A stretch of 64,000 nt of DNA. Origin: CBDDYU01 sp965235655 (GTDB lineage: Bacteria > Pseudomonadota > Alphaproteobacteria > Pelagibacterales > Pelagibacteraceae). A program made the position numbers and the translations under genes. The notes beneath the pieces were generated by a model. That model had not been told where the DNA came from and did no database searches. It saw only the letters and a list, made by a program, of their open reading frames with translations. Below are positions 16,770-25,546 of this stretch, in pieces; within the stretch, counting starts at the first letter, position 1, and each line of letters starts with the position of its first letter. The stretch lies in assembly GCA_965235655.1 (NCBI GenBank), contig CBDDYU010000001.1:396703-460702 (forward strand), in the 5' to 3' direction.

Positions 16770-17741
16770 TTATAATCCTAACCAAGCGTCAACTTTTTTA
16801 GGATTTTTCTTCATCCATTCTCTTGCTACTTCAGTAGGATTTCTTTTTTTAGTTGAAATTTCATAAGCTAAAGCACCTACGTCATCAGCAGTAAGTTGAA
16901 ACTTCTTAAAGAAACCTGCGATTGCAGGAGACTTTGCTTCTAAACTTTTAGACCATCCAATTTGAATTTGCTTAAGTGCATCTTTACTCGCAACATAAGA
17001 TTTCTTTTGCCAATCTGGATCAGCATTGGGTTGAACCATTTTATATTTTGCTGGATCGTGTTTTGGCTCTGTTAACATTACAATATCATAAGTAGACCAA
17101 ATCGCATGTGGCTTGTAGCAATAGAAAGCATAACCCTCGCCTTTTGCAATGGAGTCTTTAACTCTTGCATCTTTAACAGGCTCATTAGCTCTAATAGGCT
17201 CAATACCAGCTTCTAGTAATTTGTAATCTCTTACTTTGATCTCATTTACATTTGCTGATGCCCATCCAGGTGCTCCAATCCAGAATTCACCTTTTCCATT
17301 TCCATCACTATCCATTGCTTTAACAACTTCTGGTCTTCCAAGATCAAAAATTGAAGTAATTTTGTATTTTTTAGCAAAATTTTTAGAAACACAATATCCT
17401 TGATTTCCTTCATAAGGATTTTTGCTCATCACTAATTTTCCATTGCCAGATCCACTAACAAGTTTTTTTGTAAATCCTTCTTGGTTTGGTAACCAAATAT
17501 CTGGATGAACTTCAATCTCACCTTTGTCTCTTTCAATAGCACCGTAAATTGCAGCATTATTACCAGGAACAATATCAGCTTCACCACCAATCTTGTCTTT
17601 TACTACCGCTTGCAATAAATGAGCTATAGCTTTTGCTCCAGGCCAACCTGGATCACCAATTTTTACTTTTTCAGCTGAAAAAGCAGATGTTGCAAACAAA
17701 CTCACAATAAGTGTTGCAACCAAACTTTTTACAATTTTCAT
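16770..17741 (-). CDS. proX: glycine betaine/proline-type ABC transporter substrate-binding protein
   Basis: A periplasmic binding protein of the OpuAC family. The signal peptide is clear (MKIVKSLVATLIVSLFATSA, cleavage probably after AFSA). The mature part contains KIGDPGWPGAKAIAHLL, the VHPDIWLPNQEGF segment and GAPGWASANVNEI, which carry the aromatic residues that build ligand cages for quaternary ammonium compounds in the family. Length 323 is normal. A strong AAGGGG ribosome-binding site precedes the ATG, unlike most genes here, and a promoter-like pair lies upstream at 17776-17804. It is the first gene of the proXVW unit. Confidence 0.93.
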   Translation of the reverse strand: MKIVKSLVATLIVSLFATSAFSAEKVKIGDPGWPGAKAIAHLLQAVVKDKIGGEADIVPGNNAAIYGAIERDKGEIEVHPDIWLPNQEGFTKKLVSGSGNGKLVMSKNPYEGNQGYCVSKNFAKKYKITSIFDLGRPEVVKAMDSDGNGKGEFWIGAPGWASANVNEIKVRDYKLLEAGIEPIRANEPVKDARVKDSIAKGEGYAFYCYKPHAIWSTYDIVMLTEPKHDPAKYKMVQPNADPDWQKKSYVASKDALKQIQIGWSKSLEAKSPAIAGFFKKFQLTADDVGALAYEISTKKRNPTEVAREWMKKNPKKVDAWLGL

Positions 17742-17775
17742 AAATCCCCTTTATTTAGTTAATTAATAGACTGCA

Positions 17776-17804
17776 ATAATTCACTTTAATTATTGACTTG
17801 TCAA
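17776..17804 (-). promoter_or_regulatory. candidate sigma70-type promoter of proX
   Basis: On the minus strand TTGACA (complement of 17799-17804) is an exact -35 hexamer. It is followed after 17 bases by AATTAT (complement of 17776-17781), a four-of-six -10 match. The predicted start would leave a leader of about 30 bases before the proX ATG. AT-rich background makes the -10 weak evidence. Confidence 0.45.
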
Positions 17805-17811
17805 ATATATT

Positions 17812-18573
17812 TTAAATTAAAAAATCTAACAATAATTTATTAAAAATTTTAGGATTTTCAAGATGCACGTTATGCGCGAAGCCATTTATAATTTTTAATT
17901 CACTGTTTTTTATATTGCTATGCAAAATATCAATTTGGTTTTTGTCATAAGATTTATCTAAATCTCCCCAGATGATAAGTGTTTTGTTATTGATTTTATA
18001 AAGGTTATTTTTTCCATTCCATGATTTCATGGCCACTAAGGAAGCGTCAGCAGCGTCCAAAGTTGTTTCGGAGGATGCATTTTTGCAAAGATAAAAATTA
18101 GGATCATTTTCACCGTTCACAAACCAAGTTTTTGCAATATTTAAGGAAGTAATTTCTAATCCATTTGTTTTTATTTTTTTTCTAGATTCATCAATGGTTT
18201 CAAATCTATTTGGCATTTCTCCAATAGAACCAGTGCTATAGCAAATTAATTTATTGATATGACTTGAAAAATTAACACTCATTTGCTGCACAATCATTCC
18301 ACCCATAGAATGACCAAGTAAGTTAAATTTTTCAATTTTTAAATTTTGTAAAAAATTAAAAATTTCAGAAGCAAAACCTTCAATGCTATTAATTAATTTA
18401 TATTTATTATTTTTTCCATAACCTGGTAAATCAGGGGCTATAACTCTAAAATATTTTTTAAATTCATCAATTTGGGGCCTCCACATTTCCGCATTTCCTA
18501 AAAAACCATGGACTAACACCAGGGGGTAGCCTTTGCCTTCATCTATATATGAAAAATTATTAATCTCAGGCAT
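17812..18573 (-). CDS. alpha/beta-fold hydrolase, substrate unknown
   Basis: A 253-residue alpha/beta hydrolase. The oxyanion-hole motif LVHGFLGNAEMW lies at 20-31, the nucleophile elbow LLGHSMGG at 85-92 with Ser89, an acidic residue in IIWGDLDKSYD, and the catalytic His in NGFAHNVHLENP near the C-terminus. These fit carboxylesterase, lactonase or enol-lactone hydrolase type enzymes; substrate cannot be predicted. No signal peptide, so cytoplasmic. It begins eight bases after the racemase-family gene and so is probably the last gene of the gltIJKL operon. Confidence 0.85.
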   Translation of the reverse strand: MPEINNFSYIDEGKGYPLVLVHGFLGNAEMWRPQIDEFKKYFRVIAPDLPGYGKNNKYKLINSIEGFASEIFNFLQNLKIEKFNLLGHSMGGMIVQQMSVNFSSHINKLICYSTGSIGEMPNRFETIDESRKKIKTNGLEITSLNIAKTWFVNGENDPNFYLCKNASSETTLDAADASLVAMKSWNGKNNLYKINNKTLIIWGDLDKSYDKNQIDILHSNIKNSELKIINGFAHNVHLENPKIFNKLLLDFLI

Positions 18574-18581
18574 TTAAAAAA

Positions 18582-19298
18582 TTATTTTTTCTCACAAAAA
18601 TGATAAGTTTTTTTTGCCAAAACAAAACTTGAATCAATTAAAGTACAATTGCTTAAACTTATATCTTTGAAATAAGATAACTCTGTACAACCTAGAATTA
18701 CAACATTATTTTTATTTTGTAATTTCAATAGAGATATTATTTTTTTAAATTTACTAATATATTGCTTTTGTAAATTATTTTTTTTTATAAGATAGATTAT
18801 CTTATCAATTTTAGATTGAATATTCTTATTTACTATATGAATATTTAAATTTTTATTTTTATTAAGTTTACTCTCATACAACTTTAGTTTTTGAGTTGCT
18901 TGTGTGCCAAAAATATAAACATTAATTAATTTATTTGGTAACTTTGCTTTAATTTCATCATAGACACAATCAATAATATTAAAAACAGGAATTTGAATTT
19001 TTTTTTCAATATCGGCATGCCATGCGTGAGCTGTATTGCAGGGAATTGCAATTGCATCACAACCAAATTGTTGGAGTTTTTTTGCACTATCTATCATTGC
19101 GGATGCTGGGCTTTTGCTTTTTGTAAATATCGCTTTTACTCTACTAGGAATTTGTGTGTTGCTATCTAGAATTAGCCTTGGATAATTGCTCTCAATAGCT
19201 TGGTTTTTGTAGTTATAAAAAATTTCCATAAAACGGTTAGATGCATGTGGGCCCATGCCACCAATAATACCAACCATTTTACTTTGTTTTTTTGCCAT
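18582..19298 (-). CDS. aspartate/glutamate racemase family protein
   Basis: A cofactor-independent Asp/Glu/hydantoin racemase-fold protein of 238 residues from the ATG at 19298; the frame could be read one codon earlier from a TTG. The N-terminal GIIGGMGPHAS and the two catalytic-type cysteines, Cys87 in IAIPCNTAHAWH and Cys204 in ILGCTELSYF, are all present, so it should be active. Substrate could be aspartate, glutamate or a related amino acid. It lies 34 bases downstream of gltL, so a role in handling imported D- or L-Asp/Glu is likely but inferred. It is not the usual MurI, whose motifs differ. Confidence 0.85.
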   Translation of the reverse strand: MAKKQSKMVGIIGGMGPHASNRFMEIFYNYKNQAIESNYPRLILDSNTQIPSRVKAIFTKSKSPASAMIDSAKKLQQFGCDAIAIPCNTAHAWHADIEKKIQIPVFNIIDCVYDEIKAKLPNKLINVYIFGTQATQKLKLYESKLNKNKNLNIHIVNKNIQSKIDKIIYLIKKNNLQKQYISKFKKIISLLKLQNKNNVVILGCTELSYFKDISLSNCTLIDSSFVLAKKTYHFCEKK

Positions 19299-19332
19299 CA
19301 AATGATGATTTAGCAGTTTTTATTAATAACCA

Positions 19333-20061
19333 CTAGTGAGATAATATTTTAGACAAAAATAGTTTAGTGCGATCTGATTTTGGATTTTCAAAAAAGGTCT
19401 CTTTATCTGCTGTTTCTTCTACTCGCCCTTCATCCATAAATAAAATTTTATCTGCAACTTTTTTTGCAAAACCCATTTCATGAGTCACCACAGCCATTGT
19501 CATACCATCTTGCGCCAATTCAACCATAACATCCAAAACCTCATTGATCATTTCTGGATCTAGTGCTGAAGTAGGCTCATCAAATAGCATGGCAATTGGA
19601 TCCATGGCCAATGCTCTTGCAATAGCAACTCGTTGTTGTTGTCCGCCAGACAATTGTGCTGGAAATTTAGTAGCTTGATCTTTCAAACCTACCCTTTCTA
19701 ATAAAGACATAGATTTGGCATCGGCTTCATCTAAACTTCTTTTTAAAACCTTAACTTGAGCTAATGAGATATTTTTTAAAACTGACATGTGTGGGTATAA
19801 TTCAAAATTTTGAAATACCATTCCGATTTTTGCTCTCAAATCATTTAAATTAGTTTTTGGATCATTAACCTTGATAGAATCTACAAAAATTTCACCTTCT
19901 TGAAACTTTTCTAATCCATTCACACACTTGATCAATGTAGATTTACCCGAACCAGAGGGTCCGCAAATAACCATGACATCACTTTTCTGAATAGTTACAC
20001 TGCAATCTTTTAAAACTTGAAAGGTTCCATACCATTTGCTTACATTTTTTAATTCTATCAT
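19333..20061 (-). CDS. gltL: glutamate/aspartate ABC transporter ATP-binding protein
   Basis: A 242-residue polar amino-acid ABC ATPase. Walker A is GPSGSGKSTLIKCVN, the signature LSGGQQQRVAIARALA, Walker B MLFDEPTSALDPEM and the switch His is in VVTHEMGF. It overlaps gltK by four bases. With gltI, gltJ and gltK it forms a complete uptake system; the GltI and GltJ similarities point to glutamate/aspartate rather than another amino acid. Confidence 0.93.
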   Translation of the reverse strand: MIELKNVSKWYGTFQVLKDCSVTIQKSDVMVICGPSGSGKSTLIKCVNGLEKFQEGEIFVDSIKVNDPKTNLNDLRAKIGMVFQNFELYPHMSVLKNISLAQVKVLKRSLDEADAKSMSLLERVGLKDQATKFPAQLSGGQQQRVAIARALAMDPIAMLFDEPTSALDPEMINEVLDVMVELAQDGMTMAVVTHEMGFAKKVADKILFMDEGRVEETADKETFFENPKSDRTKLFLSKILSH

Positions 20062-20720
20062 TGCACAACCTTTCTATTTTGAATTCTTTTAATCATAAAG
20101 GAAAAAGTAAAACATATTAAAAAATAAATTAAAGCTGCAAACAAATACATCTCAACAAGTCTTGATTGACTTTGTGCCACTATAGAGCTTGCTGTCATAA
20201 AATCTCTTAAACTAACTACATACACCAATGATGTATCTTGAAATAAAATTACTGCTTGAGTAAGCAGTATAGGTATCATATTTCGAAATGCCTGTGGTAG
20301 TATTATATAAATCATGGATTGAGAGTAAGTAAGTCCAGTAGCTCTAGCGGCTGCAATTTGATTGCTTGAAACACTTAACAATCCTGCTCTAATAATTTCA
20401 CTATAATAAGCAGCTTCAAACATTGTAAAGGCAATAACCGCAGAGTAGAAACCTCCAATTGGTTTTCCAATTATGAGAGGTATTAAGAAAAAAAACCAAA
20501 AAATAACTAAAATTAGTGGCATAGATCTTAAAAAATTTACATAGGTCATGGAAAAATATTGCAATGATTTAAAATTAGATATTCTCATCAAGGCCAATAA
20601 GGTGCCAAACAAAATACCTCCGATTAGTGCTAAAAAAGTTAAATAAAAACTTACCTGCAGTCCCTTCCATAAAAAAGGCAAAGAATCTGCAATTACATTA
20701 AAATCAAAATTTTTAATCAT
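20058..20720 (-). CDS. gltK: glutamate/aspartate ABC transporter permease
   Basis: A 220-residue permease of the His/Glu/Gln/Arg family. It has the hydrophobic start LPFLWKGLQVSFYLTFLALIGG, FLRSMPLILVIFWFFFLIP, and the conserved loop AARATGLTYSQSMIYIILPQAFR that docks on the ATPase. It overlaps gltJ upstream by four bases and gltL downstream by four, so the three are translationally coupled. Confidence 0.92.
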   Translation of the reverse strand: MIKNFDFNVIADSLPFLWKGLQVSFYLTFLALIGGILFGTLLALMRISNFKSLQYFSMTYVNFLRSMPLILVIFWFFFLIPLIIGKPIGGFYSAVIAFTMFEAAYYSEIIRAGLLSVSSNQIAAARATGLTYSQSMIYIILPQAFRNMIPILLTQAVILFQDTSLVYVVSLRDFMTASSIVAQSQSRLVEMYLFAALIYFLICFTFSFMIKRIQNRKVVQ

Positions 20721-21436
20721 GTTTTTTGCCTAATAAATCCTGGTATTTGAGTTTTGCTTTCAACTCTTTGCATAATTAAAGTAACGATCATTGTTACAGA
20801 AACATAAATAACTGTTGCTGCAGTAAAGGCTTCAAATCCTTGGAAAGTCCAGTCCATAATCATATTACTTCGAGCCGTTAGCTCCATCAGACCTATTGTT
20901 AAAGCGAGTGATGAATTTTTAAAGATAGTTAAAAACTCTGATGTTAATGGTGGAATTATAATTCTATAGGCAATTGGCAATAATACATAAATATAAAGTT
21001 GATAAGTTGTTAAGCCAGTCGCATAACCAGCGCTCCCAACGCCAGTCGACACAGAGTTAATTCCTGAACGTACTTGCTCTGCCACTCGTGAAGCAGTGTA
21101 GGTACCAAGACAAAACAAGGCTGAAGAAAATTCCGGGTTAGGTAAATCTTGTTTTAACCAATTTCCAAATTCTTTTGGAACTAATTCAGGAAACACAAAG
21201 TACCAAATAAACATTTGAACTAATAACGGAATATTCCTAAAAATTTCTACATATGTAGTTCCAATAAAATTTAGAATTTTGTTATCTAAAGTTCTTAATA
21301 TTCCAATTAATGAACCTAAAAAAAAAGCTATAACTGAAGCTGCTAAGGATAAATAAATAGTCCATAATGTTCCTGAGACAATCCAATCAAAGTACTGCTG
21401 CTCGAATAAGACTGACCAATTCCAGTTATATTTCAT
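20717..21436 (-). CDS. gltJ: glutamate/aspartate ABC transporter permease
   Basis: A 239-residue permease whose pattern follows Escherichia coli GltJ closely as I remember it: the Asn-Trp-x-Trp start (YNWNWSVL), GILRTLDNKILNFIGTTYVE, FRNIPLLVQMFIWYFVFPEL and the coupling loop AGYATGLTTYQLYIYVLLPI. It is the first gene after the hairpin at 21454-21483 and is separated from gltI by 61 bases, whereas the genes after it overlap. Confidence 0.93.
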   Translation of the reverse strand: MKYNWNWSVLFEQQYFDWIVSGTLWTIYLSLAASVIAFFLGSLIGILRTLDNKILNFIGTTYVEIFRNIPLLVQMFIWYFVFPELVPKEFGNWLKQDLPNPEFSSALFCLGTYTASRVAEQVRSGINSVSTGVGSAGYATGLTTYQLYIYVLLPIAYRIIIPPLTSEFLTIFKNSSLALTIGLMELTARSNMIMDWTFQGFEAFTAATVIYVSVTMIVTLIMQRVESKTQIPGFIRQKT

Positions 21437-21453
21437 TGATAAAAACGATTAGG

Positions 21454-21483
21454 TTCATATGGGTCATAAATGACCCATATGAA
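21454..21483 (-). terminator. hairpin between gltI and gltJ (partial terminator or stabilising element)
   Basis: Positions 21454-21466 and 21471-21483 are perfect inverted complements (13 bp, core CATATGGGTCA/TGACCCATATG), with a four-base spacer whose outer bases can also pair. On the transcribed strand a T5 run appears eight bases after the stem, a little far for a classical terminator. Its place after the binding-protein gene mirrors the proX-proV hairpin. Confidence 0.7.
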
Positions 21484-21497
21484 AAATTTAGATTTAA

Positions 21498-22379
21498 CTA
21501 GTATGGCAAAGCTTGCATTGTAAATGCAGCCTGCAATAGGTCAGTTTGTGGAACGCCTAGTGCATTTCCACCTTCTGGCAATGGTTTCATAAACCATTTA
21601 TCATAAATCTTATTAATTTCTCCAGATCTGAACAGATCAGATAGTTCAGAATTAGCAATTAAACGCATTGCTGAATCGTCTCTTCTAACCATAATTGCGT
21701 AAGGGTCGTAAGACAAAAAGCTTCCAACCACAGCATAGTCAGAGGGTTTTTTTGCTTTAGATATCAATCCAAATAATAAAATGTGGTCTGTTGAATAAGA
21801 ATCAACCCTTCCAGTTTCTAAAGCCAAGAAACCTTCAGCATGATCTTTTACGTTAACAACACTAATTCCAAGTTTTTTATCAGAATTAATTTTGACTACA
21901 GCTTTTTCATTTGTTGTACCTTGTGCTAAAGCAATTTTTTTGCCTTTCATGTCATCAATTGACTTTATGCCACTTGATTTTTTTACCAATAGCTTTGTAC
22001 CAGTAATAAAAGTTACATGTGCATAATCAATTTGCTGCTGTCTTGTTAAATTATTAGTTGTAGAGCCACATTCAATGTCTATTGTTCCATTAGCAAGAAG
22101 TTGAATTCTTGTTTTTGGATTAACTGGATAATACTTTCTTACAAGCTTTTTTCCAATTTCCTTTTCAGCTCTTTGAACAATTTTTTCACATAAGTCCATT
22201 GAATATCCAATTGGCTTTTGTGATTTATTGTAATAAGCAAAAGGTACAGATGACTCTCTATGACCTATTGTAATTGTGCCAGAATCTTTAAGTTTTTTTA
22301 AAGTCCCGTAGTCTGCTGCCTGTGCAAATGTTGTCATTAACAACACAACAAAAGCAGATTTAATTAATGATTTTAACAT
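21498..22379 (-). CDS. gltI: glutamate/aspartate ABC transporter substrate-binding protein
   Basis: A periplasmic binding protein of 293 residues with a signal peptide (hydrophobic core FVVLLMTTF, cleavage probably after AQA). The mature N-terminus GTITIGHRESSVPFAYYN and the block IECGSTTNNLTRQQQIDYAH match GltI/YbeJ-type glutamate-aspartate binding proteins, including the Arg and Ser/Thr that bind the dicarboxylic side chain. A GGGA ribosome-binding site lies before the ATG and a promoter-like pair at 22414-22442. It is the first gene of gltIJKL-racemase-hydrolase. Confidence 0.94.
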   Translation of the reverse strand: MLKSLIKSAFVVLLMTTFAQAADYGTLKKLKDSGTITIGHRESSVPFAYYNKSQKPIGYSMDLCEKIVQRAEKEIGKKLVRKYYPVNPKTRIQLLANGTIDIECGSTTNNLTRQQQIDYAHVTFITGTKLLVKKSSGIKSIDDMKGKKIALAQGTTNEKAVVKINSDKKLGISVVNVKDHAEGFLALETGRVDSYSTDHILLFGLISKAKKPSDYAVVGSFLSYDPYAIMVRRDDSAMRLIANSELSDLFRSGEINKIYDKWFMKPLPEGGNALGVPQTDLLQAAFTMQALPY

Positions 22380-22413
22380 ATTATGTCCCTTTTTAATGTT
22401 TGTTTAATAGGTT

Positions 22414-22442
22414 ATTTAATACTAATTAAAAAACTCATTCAA
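22414..22442 (-). promoter_or_regulatory. candidate promoter of gltI
   Basis: On the minus strand TTGAAT (complement of 22437-22442) and TTAAAT (complement of 22414-22419) are 17 bases apart, which would give a leader of about 28 bases to the gltI ATG. Each hexamer has several consensus bases, but the region is AT-rich. The rest of the 129-base divergent gap must also hold the topA promoter, for which no convincing -10 is seen. Confidence 0.35.
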
Positions 22443-22508
22443 GTCTTTATTGACTAAAAGTGGTAAAATTTGACAATTGAGTAAATTTTTGACAGTCCTT
22501 CATCCATT

Positions 22509-25088
22509 ATGAATCTTGTTATTGTAGAAAGCCCCGCAAAAGCAAAAACTATTAATAAATATCTTGGTAATGACTATGTAGTTCTTGCAAGTTTTGGTCA
22601 CGTTAGAGATTTGCCATCAAAAAATGGATCCGTAGATACAGATAATAATTTTAATATGACTTGGGAAATAGATGTTACATCAAAAAAACATATTAAAGAA
22701 ATTGCTGACGCTGCTAAAGACTCAAGTAAAATTATTTTAGCTACTGACCCTGATCGAGAAGGTGAAGCTATTGCTTGGCATGTAAAACATATTTTAGAAG
22801 AAAAAAATTTATTAAAAGATAAAAAAGTTGAAAGAGTAGTTTTTAATGAAATTACTAAAAAAGCAGTTGTGCATGGAATTGAAAACCCCAGAGATATCAA
22901 TATTGAACTAGTTAATGCTTATCTTGCAAGACGTGCATTAGACTACTTGGTTGGCTTTAATATTTCACCAATATTATGGACAAAATTACCTGGTTCTAAG
23001 TCTGCAGGAAGAGTTCAGTCAGTTGCACTAAAAATAATAGTAGAAAGAGAGCATGAAATAGAACTATTCAACCCAGCTGAATTTTGGACAATAGGTGCGA
23101 TATTTAAAAATAATGAAAATAAAGATTTTCATGCAAAACTAAATACTTACAACTCTCAAAAAATTGAAAAGTTTTCGTTTAAAAATGAAATAGACGCTAA
23201 AAATGCAGTAGAAATGATTGAAAAGCATGAGTTTGTTGTAACTAATATCGAAAGCAAACCGTTTAAAAGAAATCCTTATGCACCGTTCAGAACTTCTACA
23301 ATGCAACAAGATGCATCTAGGAAATTAGGTTTTGGAGCATCAAGAACCATGCAAATTGCCCAAAGATTATATCAGGGAATTGATATAGATGGAGAAACTA
23401 CTGGACTAATAACCTACATGAGGACAGATGGAACTGATATTTCATTAGAAGCTGTAGCTGACTGTAGAAAATACATAAATGAGGAAATTGGTGAAAAATA
23501 TTTGCCTAAAGAAGCAAGAAACTATTCTGGAAAGAAAGCAAAAAATGCACAAGAAGCACATGAAGCTGTAAGACCAACTGATATCAATAGAACTCCAGAA
23601 AGTTTAAAATCAAAATTAGATAAAGATCAGTTTAGATTGTATGAATTAATTTGGAATAGAACTGTCTCTTCTCAAATGGAAAGTGCTGAATTTGAAAGAA
23701 CGGCGGTAGATTTAGCAAATAAAGATCAAAGTATTATTTTCAGAGCAAATGGCTCTGTGCAAAAATTTGATGGTTTTTTAAAATTATATCAAGACATAAA
23801 AGATGAAGATGACAAAGAAAAAGATGAAAATGAAGAAGATAATTTATTACCAGAAGTAAAAGAAAATGAAATTATGCCTTTAGAAAAAATATTAAATGAG
23901 CAAAAATTTACTCAACCACCCCCGCGATATTCAGAAGCCAGTTTAGTTAAAAAATTAGAAGAACTTGGTATTGGAAGGCCATCAACCTATGCAAGTATTA
24001 TATCTGTTTTATCGACTAGAAATTATGTAGAGGTTTTAAACAAAAAATTTGTACCAACTGATCGAGGAAAATTAATTACTGCTTTTTTAAATCAACTATT
24101 TAAACAATATGTTGATTATAATTTTACTGCAGGACTGGAAGAAAGTCTGGATGATATTACAGCAGGAAAAATTGACTGGATAGAAGTATTATCAAAATTC
24201 TGGAAAGAATTTAATCAAAACGTAAGTGATGTAAAAGAACTTAGAACGAGAGCTATATTGGATATGATGAATGATAGCTTGGGTGAAATTATTTTTGATA
24301 AAGACAAGGAGGGAAAAATTAAAAGAGCTTGTGACTGTGGTGGTGAATTAAGCCTAAAAATAGGAAGATTTGGTGCTTTTATAGGTTGTTCTAAATATCC
24401 AGATTGTAAATTCACTAGACCCTTGTCAAGAATTAAGGCAGCGGAACAAGATTACTTGGCTGAACCAAAAGAAATTGGAAAAACAGATGAGGGTAAAAAC
24501 ATAGTTTTAAAAAAAGGAAGATTTGGTCCTTACTTGCAAATAGGTAATGATGAAAAAGATTTAAAAAATGTATCTATTCCAAAAGGAATTTCATTAGATG
24601 ATATTAATTTAGAAAAGGCAAGATTTTTGGCTTCTTTGCCAAAAGTTCTGGGCCAATATCCTGAAAATAATATGGATATCACTCTAAATAATGGCAGATA
24701 TGGTCCGTATGTAAAATGTGAAAAAAAATCAGCTACATTGGAAACCCCTGAAGATATTTTTTCTATTGGTATTAACAAAGCTATAACGATGATTGCTGAA
24801 GCAAAGCCAGGTAGAAGATCTTCTAATGAAATTAAAACGATTGGCGAGCACCCAGAAGATAAAAAGCCTGTTAAAGTTATGAAAGGCTCATATGGTCCAT
24901 ACATTAAATACAAAACAATTAATGCAACTATTCCTGATGATAAAGATCCTGAAAGTGTTACAATGGAAGAAGCGCTAGACTTAATTGAAAAAAGACTAGA
25001 ATACGACGCAACCAAAAAAGGTAAAAAGATTAAAAAAAAGCCAAAAAAAGAAAAAAAGAAATCCAAAACTAAAGAAAAAAATGATTGA
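22509..25088 (+). CDS. topA: DNA topoisomerase I
   Basis: Type IA topoisomerase that relaxes negative supercoils. The TOPRIM domain begins at once (VIVESPAKAKTI) and includes the acidic ATDPDREGEAIAWH motif. The active-site tyrosine is Tyr303 in LITYMRTDGTD. The C-terminal part carries one four-cysteine zinc finger (ACDCGGELSLKIG to YPDCKF) followed by three repeats with a GRFGPY or GxYGPY core, an arrangement common in alphaproteobacteria. The tail is a long lysine-rich stretch. The 859-residue protein overlaps ridA by eight bases. Confidence 0.97.
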   Translation: MNLVIVESPAKAKTINKYLGNDYVVLASFGHVRDLPSKNGSVDTDNNFNMTWEIDVTSKKHIKEIADAAKDSSKIILATDPDREGEAIAWHVKHILEEKNLLKDKKVERVVFNEITKKAVVHGIENPRDINIELVNAYLARRALDYLVGFNISPILWTKLPGSKSAGRVQSVALKIIVEREHEIELFNPAEFWTIGAIFKNNENKDFHAKLNTYNSQKIEKFSFKNEIDAKNAVEMIEKHEFVVTNIESKPFKRNPYAPFRTSTMQQDASRKLGFGASRTMQIAQRLYQGIDIDGETTGLITYMRTDGTDISLEAVADCRKYINEEIGEKYLPKEARNYSGKKAKNAQEAHEAVRPTDINRTPESLKSKLDKDQFRLYELIWNRTVSSQMESAEFERTAVDLANKDQSIIFRANGSVQKFDGFLKLYQDIKDEDDKEKDENEEDNLLPEVKENEIMPLEKILNEQKFTQPPPRYSEASLVKKLEELGIGRPSTYASIISVLSTRNYVEVLNKKFVPTDRGKLITAFLNQLFKQYVDYNFTAGLEESLDDITAGKIDWIEVLSKFWKEFNQNVSDVKELRTRAILDMMNDSLGEIIFDKDKEGKIKRACDCGGELSLKIGRFGAFIGCSKYPDCKFTRPLSRIKAAEQDYLAEPKEIGKTDEGKNIVLKKGRFGPYLQIGNDEKDLKNVSIPKGISLDDINLEKARFLASLPKVLGQYPENNMDITLNNGRYGPYVKCEKKSATLETPEDIFSIGINKAITMIAEAKPGRRSSNEIKTIGEHPEDKKPVKVMKGSYGPYIKYKTINATIPDDKDPESVTMEEALDLIEKRLEYDATKKGKKIKKKPKKEKKKSKTKEKND

Positions 25089-25545
25089 TATCGAACAAAG
25101 AATTATTGATCTAAAAATATCAATACCAAATCCTCCTTCACCTGTAGGAAACTACGTAGCTTATAAACATTGTGACAGTACAATTTATATTTCTGGTCAA
25201 CTTCCTATTGATGAAAACGGTAATATGATCAAAGGCAAAATTGGAAAAGATTTAACTTTAGAAGATGGAAAAAAAGCAGCTAGATATGCAATTTTAAATG
25301 CAATTGGTCATCTTAAAAAATCAGTGATGAATCTAAATAATGTTAAACAATGTGTAAAAATTAACGGTTTTATCAATTCTACAGAAGATTTTACTGACCA
25401 TGCAGTTCTATTAAATGCCGCATCAGATTTACTGGTTGAAATTTTTGGTGAAAAAGGAAAACATGCGAGAGCAGTTATTGGTGTTAGCAGCCTACCCTTA
25501 AATGCCGCTGTAGAGATTGAAACTATTTTTGAAATATCTAAATAA
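25081..25545 (+). CDS. RidA/YjgF-family enamine/imine deaminase-type protein
   Basis: RidA proteins hydrolyse reactive enamine/imine intermediates made by pyridoxal-phosphate enzymes. At 154 residues this is a longer subfamily member, with NYVAYKHCDSTIYISGQLPID near the start and the family signature region RAVIGVSSLPLNAAVEIETIFEI at the end; the Arg there is the usual carboxylate-binding residue. The ATG lies inside the last codons of topA, which shows cotranscription. Confidence 0.9.
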   Translation: MIDIEQRIIDLKISIPNPPSPVGNYVAYKHCDSTIYISGQLPIDENGNMIKGKIGKDLTLEDGKKAARYAILNAIGHLKKSVMNLNNVKQCVKINGFINSTEDFTDHAVLLNAASDLLVEIFGEKGKHARAVIGVSSLPLNAAVEIETIFEISK

Positions 25546-25546
25546 T

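Noticed and set aside
22450..22478. TTGAC-like boxes upstream of topA as a promoter
   Set aside because: Two -35-like hexamers (22450 and 22470) are present but neither has a reasonable -10 at 16-18 bases.
24530..25066. Open frame of 178 codons antisense to the end of topA
   Set aside because: Hydrophobic, Phe/Ser-rich content is the mirror of the Lys-rich topA tail; it is a shadow frame.
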